From positions 55,073,990-55,137,989 of the forward strand of contig OY759262.1 in NCBI GenBank assembly GCA_963662155.1: DNA of 64,000 nucleotides, read 5' to 3'. Each line of letters opens with the position of its first letter. Position 1 is the stretch's first letter. The notes under the pieces are model-generated. The model was not told the origin of the DNA. It did no database searches and was given only the letters and a program-made list of their open reading frames with translations. Below, piece after piece: positions 51,101-63,100 of this stretch. Origin of the DNA: Lamellibrachia columna (taxonomy: Eukaryota; Annelida; Polychaeta; Sabellida; Siboglinidae). Both the position numbers and the translations under genes were made by a program.

Positions 51101-54100
51101 TACATTCTATGATCGATCATTGATCGATCATCGATCGGTTAGATAGACAAATGATCGATCAAGAAAATGTTACCAATTCCTGACACTAGTTGTTATGCTA
51201 ATTTATGTACAGTTGTGCAGTGGCTCAATTGTTTGGTGCTCGCCAGCAGCTAAACGAGCTGTTTTATAAAATTTGGGTACAACTTGTTGACTCGTCTAGC
51301 ACCGAGGATACGGAAGTTAGAAGAATGTGTATTTCGGATGAGACATTTTAAGCTGTAATACCATCTACCTGGTGTGTAATACCATCTACCTGGTGTGTAA
51401 TACCATCTACCTGGTGTGTATGCCATAGAAAATAAAATATCCCCAGCTGCATGGATTCACTGTCTCTAACACAGTGTGAACATCCCCCAGGGTGGCGTAT
51501 TCACTACGTAGGAAGAAAGAAATAATTATTGACTTACTATTATTATTGACACGAATATAATTATAAACTAAATGTTATAAGCACCATAAGCATCATAGAA
51601 CATTGTGAAAAGGAATTAGAATGTTTGATGTCAAGGTTTAATTGCAGTTATAAATGTTAATGTATCTTATATTATAGTCCATGCATTCGTACTGGATCTT
51701 TGTTCAACACATACTAGCTTGGTTGAATATTAATATTTAGTTAAATGTTCTATTCAGCAACTCTAGTTTTATATGTTATTTGTTATATTTGAGAGGATAT
51801 GTAAGAGATAGATGCTGCATGCATGTTGTCTGGTGGTGTCATTGTGTTGTCTGGTGGTGTCATTGTGTTGTCTGGTGGTGACATTGTGTTCTCTCTTGAT
51901 GTCATTGTGTTGTCTGGTGGTGTCATTGTGTTGTCTGGTGGTTTCGTTGTGTTGTCTGGTAGTGTCTTTGTGTTGTCTGGTGGTGTCACTGTGTTGTCTG
52001 GTGGTGTCATTGTGTTGTCTGGTAGTGTCATTGACTCATTGTGTTGTCTGGTGGTGTCATTATGTTGTCTGGTGGTGTAATTGTGTTGTCTGGTGGTGTA
52101 ATTGTATTGTCTGGTGGTGCATTGTGTTGTCTGGTGGTGTCATTGTGTTGTCTGGTAGTGTCATTGACTCATTGTGTTGTCTGGTGGTGTCACTGTGTTG
52201 TCTGGTGGTGTCATTGTGTTGTCTGGTGGTTTCATTGTGTTGTCTGGTGGTGTCATTGTGTTGTCTGGTGGTGTCATTGTGTTTTCTGGTGGTGTCACTG
52301 TGTTGTCTGGTGGTGTCATTGTGTTGTCTGGTGGTGTCATTGTGTTGTCTGGTGGTGTCACTGTGTTGTCTGGTGGTGTCATTGTGTTGTCTGGTGGTGT
52401 CATTGTGTTGTCTGGTGGTGACATTGTGACCCAGCAGCTTGAGACCCGTGTAGTGAGCCAGTATGTTTCTGGGTCCACAGGTGCCATCATCTGACGTGAG
52501 CCGGGTCCCCACACCCCTGCCGACACCCAAACTCACTCCCTCTGCCTCCCGCACCCACAGTCCAAGCCGGTCAGCCACTCGCTCCGTGCCAGCCTTCCCC
52601 ACAGCAAGCCTGGAGCAGGAGCCTTCCACAGCTGGCTCCAGGCCATCAGCAGCTGACTCTGGAGTAGACCAGTCTACAGTTGTGTTGAAGGAGCTGCCAG
52701 CAGCAGCTGCTCCGGTTCAGCCCAAGTTGGAACCAGCTACTGCTCTGGTTGCTGACTCCATGCCGGAGCCTGCTGCTACAGTGAGTCGGCAGCTGGAGCA
52801 AGCAGCTGCCCTGGTACTGGCCAACACAACCAACATGCTGACCCACGCAGCTGCTGCCCTCGTCAGCAGTCAGATGGCCGCTCCGGCTGGCGTCCAACCA
52901 ACGGCTCCAGCTGGTGTCCAGCCAAGTACAGCTGCACCGGTGCAGGAGTCTGACCTGGAGAAGGCTGTAGCCTTGGTTCTGGCAGCTGCTCCACATGGAG
53001 CCAGGGAAAGACGGGATGAGGAATGCTCCGAGGAGTCCGACACGGAGGAGGGGGAGCTGGAGCTGAGGACTACGGAGGAACATCTACTGAGGGACCTCGG
53101 ACTGACCATGACTCTCGGTCAGTTGTACTGCCACTTTGTGGAGCATGCTTGTATTAGTGCACGTGTTGGCACATGTGTGAGCACATGTGTTGATGCATGT
53201 ATTGGTGCGTGTGTCGGTGTGCATGTCGGTACACTTATCAGTGCGCATGTTATTGCATGTGTTGGTGTTGGCATGTGTGTTGATGCATGTGTTGGTGTTG
53301 GCACGTGTGTTGATGCATGTGTTGGTGTTGGCACATGTGTTGGTGTATATCGACTACGACATGCTAACTAGTTTGTTGAAATCATCGGACAAACTATTAA
53401 ATTTTGACCGGATGTAGTCAAAATTCGGCAAACAGGAGCAAGACTGATCCAGCTCTGCATGCTATGACATAACGTTGTTCACACTTTTGTAAGTTAGGCA
53501 ATCTTATGATCAAAGTCAATACTTTCAATGATTTTAGTGAAAGTGCACACTTTTTTATTAAATCAACTGTGTATGTTACGTAAATTATTCACACATACAA
53601 ATTTTTGAACACCAACGAATCTAATTTGCGATTGGCTAAACAAATCAAGGTGGGAGTTTTAACTATGTACTAAGTCTTTGATGTTATCTTGATGTAGGAA
53701 TGAGAGAAGAAAATAAGGATGAGTCGGAAGAATCTCTCATGTCTAGACATGACATATCTACCCCGTCACTGACACCTCAGGCCACCCTTCGACAGCTCAC
53801 CTCTGTACCCTCCGCGGGGGCGGTCAGTGAACAGATCCAGGTACCGGACGACCTGCCCACTAGGGAAAGGGGAACCCCGCCACGGTCATCCCCCCAGCCG
53901 TGGGGCAACCCAGACTCCCCAGGACCCGAGGCCAATCCCAACTATGAGACGGATGACCAGGACAGGAGGGAAAGACAGACTCGGTGAGCGCAGCTCTTCC
54001 CACGTATGGATGAATCTCAGGGGTTTCTGTTACTGCCTATTTATCCTCCAAGTGACTGCAACTATGAACGTCATCCGTTCTAATGTCTTCACCTCCCAAA

Positions 54101-57100
54101 TGTGTTTAATGTAGGAAGTTAACGAACCACAATATTTTCATATAATTTCACCATTATCTGTTTAATTTGAATGTTTCGACTGGAATATAATGTTTACATT
54201 GTCTGCTGATCGGCAAGGTTGATGTTCACCTACAAATAACGGTTAGATTATATTTTAAAACTGGTTCGTTAGTTTATACTATATAACCTGATGTTAAAAT
54301 AGATACAGTTTATGCTATATAACCTGATGTTAGAATAGATACAGTTTATGCTATATAACCTGATGTTAGAATAGATACAGTTTATGCTATATAACCTGAT
54401 GTTAGGATAAATATAGTTTATGCTATATAACCTGATGTTAGAATAGATACAGTTTATGCTATATAACCTGATGTTAGAATAGATACAGTTTATGCTATAT
54501 AACCTGATGTTAGAATAGATACAGTTTATGCTATATAACCTGATGTTAGAATAGATACAGTTTATGCTATACAACCTGATGTTAGAATAGATACAGTTTA
54601 TGCTATATAACCTGATGTTAGAATAGATACAGTTTATGCTATATAACCTGATGTTAGAATAGATACAGTTTATGCTATATAACCTGATGTTAGAATAGAT
54701 ACAGTTTATGCTATATAACCTGATGTTAGAATAGATACAGTTTATGCTATATAACCTGATGTTAGAATAGATACAGTTTATGCTATATAACCTGATGTTA
54801 GAATAGATACAGTTTATGCTATATAACCTGATGTTAGAATAGATACAGTTTATGCTATATAACCTGATGTTAGAATAGATACAGTTTATGCTATGCAACC
54901 TGATGTTAGAATAGATACAGTTTATGCTATATAACCTGATGTTAGAATATATACAGTTTATGCTATATAACCTGATGTTAGAATAGATACAGTTTATGCT
55001 ATATAACCTGATGTTAGAATAGATACAGTTTATGCTATATAACCTGATGTTAGAATAGATACAGTTTATGCTATGCAACCTGATGTTAGAATATATACAG
55101 TTTATGCTATATAACCTGATGTTAGAATAGATACAGTTTATGCTATATAACCTGATGTTAGAATAGATACAGTTTATGCTATGCAACCTGATGTTAGAAT
55201 AGATACAGTTTATGCTATATAACCTGATGTTAGAATATATACAGTTTATGCTATGCAACCTGATGTTAGAATAGATACAGTTTATGCTATATAACCTGAT
55301 GTTAGAATAGATACAGTTTATGCTATATAACCTGATGTTAGAATAGATACAGTTTATGCTATGCAACCTGATGTTAGAATATATACAGTTTATGCTATAT
55401 AACCTGATGTTAGAATAGATACAGTTTATGCTATATAACCTGATGTTAGAATAGATACAGTTTATGCTATGCAACCTGATGTTAGAATAGATACAGTTTA
55501 TGCTATATAACCTGATGTTAGAATATATACAGTTTATGCTATATAACCTGATGTTAGAATAGATACAGTTTATGCTATATAACCTGATGTTAGAATAGAT
55601 ACAGTTTATGCTATATAACCTGATGTTAGAATAGATACAGTTTATGCTATATAACCTGATGTTAGAATAGATACAGTCTATGAGAGTTTTAAAGCATGTT
55701 TGTTACAGGGACGAGGGGAAACCAACAGTCGTCTTCCCAAATCAGCCCTCTTCCCCACCCCATGCCGCCTCCCAGACCTTGGACACAGTGAGTGGAAGCA
55801 GCGAAGACACCAGCTACTCCGTGACTGACTTTGTCTCCGAGGGACAATGGCTGATCACCCTGCGCAGTGAGGGTGAAGTCCTTCATCTACCTCTGCCAAC
55901 AGGTATGCTACTCTCTCGTCAGTTAGTTATGTGAGTCTTCAGGTATTGTGAAGCTGCTACACGGGAATTATGAGTGAATAGCTTTTTGTATAGTAATTGC
56001 AGTGTGGTTGAGGTGTCCAGTATATGGAGGTGTCCATTATATGGAGCTGTCCATTACGCAGACATCAATTACGTGGAGGTGTCCAATATATATAGGTGTA
56101 GAGTTGGCAACTTGCGTTATGTCTGCCAGTCTTTATATGGAGGTGTCCATTATGTGGAGGTGTCCATTATATGGAGGTGTCCATTACACGGAGGTGTCCA
56201 TTATTTGGAAGTGTACAGAGGTGCCCATTTTATGGAGGAGATATCCATTATATGGAGATGTCCATTATATGTAAATGTTGGAGAAGAGATTCCACTGTAC
56301 TGTAGAAGTGAATGTCTTTGTTTATGAATGTAATACATATAATAAGATAATAATTCCTGATACGTTTCCTAATGTAGATGTCGTTATAATGTGGATGTTG
56401 ACCACCAGAGTTGAAGGAGAAAGCGCATGAGAAGGTTGGTGGACGACAACGTGACAGGCCTGTGAGGGAGCTGAGTATGACAGATGACACTCTTGGTGAC
56501 ACGGATGACTTCCTGCAGGTACGACCTCACCTGTGGTCACATCAATCACTGCGTGTGTCAATCAGTCGAGAATGAGTGGGACTAATTAGTCACGTTTTCT
56601 ATAAAGAACTCCCAGGTGAGCTCTCTCCTCCCCCTTTGCACGTGATTCAGTCAGGCCTTCAGTACTTGTGGAAAAGTCATATACAATGCACACAATTAGG
56701 TCCTACATTCATCTTCATAGCATTCTCTCCACCAGGGGCTGCTGACTACATCAGTACCCCTGGCAAATCTACTCTCTCCGCCAGGGGCTACTGACTACAT
56801 CAGTACCCCTGGCAGATCTAACCTCACCACCAGGGGCTTCTGACTACATCAGTACCACTGGCAGATCTATCCTCACCACCAGGGGCTTCTGACTACATCA
56901 GTACCCCTGGCAGATCTATCCTCACCACCAGGGGCTTCTGAATACATCAGTACCCCTGGCAGATCTATCCTCACCACCAGGGGCTTCTGACTACATCAGT
57001 ACCCCTGGCAGATCGAACTGTTGAAACGAGGAACTTTCAGTTGCTATGTTAACCAATAGATTTACGGGGCCTGCATACAGGAATTTTACTTTAATGGGTA

Positions 57101-60100
57101 GTGGACCTGTCGTTGCTGGTCGGACGGGTAATGTTTGATATTTCCTGGAAATGCTCTTTGAAGTTTGGGCGCGGGCATGTCTAGTTCCCAGAAACACGTC
57201 GACCACGATAGCAAGTGGGACAAAGTACAAATGGTCAGCGTACGTCAACACGTGTTGTGGGAAAAACTGACCTACGTTTGAAAAGGTCAGTCTGCCAGTA
57301 TTGTTGTACTACTACCACCCTAGGTAGTGAGGATGTCTGCTAGGGGTACCTTAGTATTACTACCACCCTGGCTGGTGAGGATGTCTGCCAGGGGTACCTT
57401 AGTATTACTACCACCCTGGCTGGTGAGGATGTCTGCCAGGTGTACCGTAGTACTACTACCACCCCTGGCTGGTGAGGATGTCTGCCAGGGGTACCTTAGT
57501 ATTACTACCACCCTGGCTGGTGAGGATGTCTGCCAGGGGTACCTTAGTATTACTACCACCCTGGCTGGTGAGGATGTCTGCCAGGGGTACCTTAGTATTA
57601 CTACCACCCCTGGCTGGTGAGGATGTCTGCCAGGTGTACCGTAGTACTACTACCACCCCTGGCTGGTGAGGATGTCTGCCAGGGGTACCTTAGTATTACT
57701 ACCACCCTGGCTGGTGAGGATGTCTGCCAGGGGTACCTTAGTATTACTACCACCCTGGCTGGTGAGGATGTCTGCCAGGGGTACCTTAGTATTACTACCA
57801 CCCCTGGCTGGTGAGGATGTCTGCCAGGGGTACCTTAGTATTACTACCACCCCTGGCTGGTGAGGATGTCTGCCAGGGGTACCGTAGTACTACTACCACC
57901 CCTGGCTAGTGAGGATGTCTGCCAGGGGTACCTTAGTATTACTACCACCCTGGCTGGTGAGGATGTCTGCCAGGGGTACCTTAGTATTACTACCACCCCT
58001 GGCTGGTGAGGATGTCTGCCAGGGGTACCTTAGTATTACTACCACCCCTGGCTGGTGAGGATGTCTGCCAGGTGTACCGTAGTACTACTACCACCCCTGG
58101 CTGGTGAGGATGTCTGCCAGGGGTACCTTAGTATTACTACCACCCTGGCTGGTGAGGATGTCTGCCAGGTGTACCGTAGTACTACTACCACCCTGGCTGG
58201 TGAGGATGTCTGCCAGGTGTACCGTAGTACTACTACCACCCCTGGCTAGTGAGGATGTCTGCCAGGGGTACCTTAGTATTACTACCACCCTGGCTGGTGA
58301 GGATGTCTGCCAGGTGTACCGTAGTACTACTACCACCCCTGGCTAGTGAGGATGTCTGCCAGGGGTACCTTAGTATTACTACCACCCTGGCTGGTGAGGA
58401 TGTCTGCCAGGTGTACCGTAGTACTACTACCACCCCTGGCTAGTGAGGATGTCTGCCAGGGGTACCTTAGTATTACTACCACCCTGGCTGGTGAGGATGT
58501 CTGCCAGGTGTACCGTAGTACTACTACCACCCTGGCTGGTGAGGATGTCTGCCAGGTGTACCGTAGTACTACTACCACCCCTGGCTAGTGAGGATGTCTG
58601 CCAGGGGTACCTTAGTATTACTACCACCCTGGCTGGTGAGGATGTCTGCCAGGTGTACCGTAGTACTACTACCACCCCTGGCTAGTGAGGATGTCTGCCA
58701 GGGGTACCTTAGTATTACTACCACCCTGGCTGGTGAGGATGTCTGCCAGGTGTACCGTAGTACTACTACCACCCCTGGCTAGTGAGGATGTCTGCCAGGG
58801 GTACCTTAGTATTACTACCACCCCTGGCTGGTGAGGATGTCTGCCAGGTGTACCGTAGTACTACTACCACCCCTGGCTAGTGAGGATGTCTGCCAGGGGT
58901 ACCTTAGTATTACTACCACCCTGGCTGGTGAGGATGTCTGCCAGGTGTACCGTAGTACTACTACCACCCTGGCTGGTGAGGATGTCTGCCAGGTGTACCG
59001 TAGTACTACTACCACCCCTGGCTAGTGAGGATGTCTGCCAGGGGTACCTTAGTATTACTACCACCCTGGCTGGTGAGGATGTCTGCCAGGTGTACCGTAG
59101 TACTACTACCACCCTGGCTGGTGAGGATGTCTGCCAGGTGTACCGTAGTACTACTACCACCCCTGGCTAGTGAGGATGTCTGCCAGGGGTACCTTAGTAT
59201 TACTACCACCCTGGCTGGTGAGGATGTCTGCCAGGGGTACCTTAGTATTACTACCACCCCTGGCTGGTGAGGATGTCTGCCAGGGGTACCTTAGTATTAC
59301 TACCACCCCTGGCTGGTGAGGATGTCTGCCAGGTGTACCGTAGTACTACTACCACCCCTGGCTAGTGAGGATGTCTGCCAGGGGTACCTTAGTATTACTA
59401 CCACCCTGGCTGGTGAGGATGTCTGCCAGGGGTACCTTAGTATTACTACCACCCTGGCTGGTGAGGATGTCTGCCAGGTGTACCGTAGTACTACTACCAC
59501 CCCTGGCTAGTGAGGATGTCTGCCAGGGGTACCTTAGTATTACTACCACCCTGGCTGGTGAGGATGTCTGCCAGGGGTACCTTAGTATTACTACCACCCT
59601 GGCTGGTGAGGATGTCTGCCAGGGGTACCTTAGTATTACTACCACCCCTGGCTGGTGAGGATGTCTGCCAGGGGTACCTTAGTATTACTACCACCCCTGG
59701 CTGGTGAGGATGTCTGCCAGGGGTACCTTAGTATTACTACCACCCTGGCTGGTGAGGATGTCTGCCAGGGGTACCTTAGTATTACTACCACCCCTGGCTG
59801 GTGAGGATGTCTGCCAGGGGTACCTTAGTATTACTACCACCCCTGGCTGGTGAGGATGTCTGCCAGGGGTACCGTGGTACTACTACCACCCCTGGCTGGT
59901 GAGGATGTCTGCCAGGGGTACCGTGGTACTACTACCACCCCTGGCTGGTGAGGATGTCTGCCAGGTGTACCGTGGTACTACTACCACCCCTGACTGGTGA
60001 GGATGTCTGCCAGGGGTACCGTGGTACTACCACCACCCCTGGCTGGTGAGGATGTCTGCCAGGGGTACCGTGGTACTACCACCACCCCTGGCTGGTGAGG

Positions 60101-63100
60101 ATGTCTGCCAGGGGTACCGTGGTACTACCACCACCCCTGGCTGGTGAGGATGTCTGCCAGGGGTACCGTGGTACTACCACCACCCCTGGCTGGTGAGGAT
60201 GTCTGCCAGGGGTACCGTGGTACTACCACCACCCCTGGCTGGTGAGGATGTCTGCCAGGGGTACCGTGGTACTACCACCACCCCTGGCTGGTGAGGATGT
60301 CTGCCAGGGGTACCGTGGTACTACCACCACCCCTGGCTGGTGAGGATGTCTGCCAGGGGTACCGTGGTACTACCACCACCCCTGGCTGGTGAGGATGTCT
60401 GCCAGGGGTACCGTGGTACTACCACCACCCCTGGCTGGTGAGGATGTCTGCCAGGGGTACCGTGGTACTACCACCACCCCTGGCTGGTGAGGATGTCTGC
60501 CAGGGGTACCGTGGTACTACCACCACCCCTGGCTGGTGAGGATGTCTGCCAGGGGTACCGTGGTACTACCACCACCCCTGGCTGGTGAGGATGTCTGCCA
60601 GGGGTACCGTGGTACTACCACCACCCCTGGCTGGTGAGGATGTCTGCCAGGGGTACCGTGGTACTACCACCACCCCTGGCTGGTGAGGATGTCTGCCAGG
60701 GGTACCGTGGTACTACCACCACCCCTGGCTGGTGAGGATGTCTGCCAGGGGTACCGTGGTACTACCACCACCCCTGGCTGGTGAGGATGTCTGCCAGGGG
60801 TACCGTGGTACTACCACCACCCCTGGCTGGTGAGGATGTCTGCCAGGGGTACCGTGGTACTACCACCACCCCTGGCTGGTGAGGATGTCTGCCAGGGGTA
60901 CCGTGGTACTACCACCACCCCTGGCTGGTGAGGATGTATGCCAGGGGTACCGTAGTACTACTACCACCCCTGGCTAGTGAGGATGTCTGCCAGGGGTACC
61001 GTAGTACTACCACCACCCCTGGCTTGTGAGGACGAGTGTTGCCGGTTGGTGAATACTGCAGTTGATCAACGGCAGTGTACATTATTATTACTATATCTCC
61101 TTGGCACAGCCAACTGCATCTTACATTTCCTGAACTTGTATTCCAAACCTTCATTTCTTTGTTGTTAGCCATAGTGGTCTGGACCAAATCCTGTCAGTCG
61201 TAGTGGTCTGTGCCCACAGGAGGACGTCGCAGACATCTCCCGAAGTGAAGGTGAATATCTCCACCAGGGGGCAGCCCAGTCGCCGCCGCTGTCGCCACAG
61301 CGGTTTGCAATGCATGTTGCGAGTCTGCGCCAGAGCATGAGGCAAGAACAGGCTGTGGTCAACCAGTTGGGCCTGGCCACTACAGTCAGTCTGGGAGAGG
61401 TCGTGACCTCCCACACCAGTCTAGGTCAAGTAACTGACCAGCCACACCCTCATCACTCCATGGACGGTCAGTTTACGCTTTCAGTATCTCCTCAATGTTT
61501 TATGTCAAAGATGGCAGATTTATGTTTTTTAATATTATTTTCTACAGGACAAACATATAGTAAAAATGAGATTTAAGTAACAGTTAAAATGCGATTTGTA
61601 ATTTAAAAATGGGTACAAATTATTGAAAACATGTTATTAACTATATAATAATAATAACAACAATTCTTTAGCACCTAAAGGGACCTACCTAAAGGGACCT
61701 ACCTAAAGGGACCTATCTAAAGGGACCTACCTAAAGGGACCTACCTAAAGGGACCTACCTAAAGGGACCTACCCCCAGAGATACAACAAACCTGAATCAT
61801 TAAGTATTATTATTATTACTAAAATTTATAAAGCACCATATGTCTGTGACAGCATGTTCATAGGCATGTACAAAACATGCATGCAATCATGAAATAATAA
61901 ATATATATTATAGTAAAAAATATATAATAAAAAATAGGGTATTTTATTAAGATGAATAAATATAATAAATAATTGATTATAACTACTATACATGTTCATA
62001 AAAAGTGTCCTCATTAAAGCATGACATCATGAACAGTGCAAAAGCCTTAGAGTGAGGGATCGCCGAGGATTTAGGGGGGAAGTGTAATTTTTTTTAAATG
62101 TTTGGCTTTTTGCGGAAAGTAGCTATAGTTTTGGAGGATTTTACAGTGATAGGGCGTTCGTTCCGAATTTTAGGCACAGCTACAGAAAAAGCACTAGCTC
62201 AGGTTGAGTTTAGTTTTAGGAACAAAACATTGTTGTGAGATAGTTGTTGAAAGACACAAGAGACTATAGAAATAGGTTGGCTGTTGTGTCGTTATATTAT
62301 GTCTTGATCATCTCAGCTGACAGTAAACTTTAGTGAAAACTTACAACATTTCCACTTGTCAGTGATTTTCCACAAACACTTACTGGACTATTTTAGTTTA
62401 CTTATTGATATTATATATTTTACCCATATCAATTCTTAATTCGCTAAGCTACACGTTTTTACTTAACTTATTTGAATCCTGTTTTAAAATCTATCTTTAC
62501 TGCGTTTTAAAATAAAATTAAGATTAAATAATTACAAATGAGAGTATATTATATTTGTAATTATTTAATCTTAACGTGAAACAAAAGTCATGGTTTTGAG
62601 GCTATGCACCTAAGAGATAATAAAAACTAACCATTTTCAACTAAAATCAAGAATATCACGCTACAGGTTTACTCAGAATGTGTTCTAAAAGTCAAAGATT
62701 CCAGTTGTTTTTCTATTTGACCGAGGGCTGACATGTTAACCAATGCAACTGATAAGCGCATGCGCAGTTCTATGAAATTGGGGTAACCCAGACTACTTGA
62801 TGTATTAAGTGAGGCCGTCATACACAGAACCAATGCAAAGTCTCAAACAAACATTCTGTTTTGCCAGAAAGAGGACTAGTTTAGTTAACAAAGGCAAAAT
62901 ATGTTACTTAAGTTGAGTTTGGATGCAAACAGCACGGCCATATCCTATTGGTAAATATAGGAATATGTGTATACAAATATATTTTCATTTGGCGAGCGAA
63001 TATATTGCAAGGCTATGACACTTGTGACATAGGGTTATCTAACAATATGGCGCGGCCCATGAAATTAATATGTATGTGTGTTTTAGTAACTGTTATAAGC

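Noticed and set aside
54269..55474. 401-codon minus-strand open frame of a dodecapeptide repeat
   Set aside because: It is the 36-bp minisatellite read in a stop-free frame inside a TALPID3 intron; there is no start, splice or family evidence.
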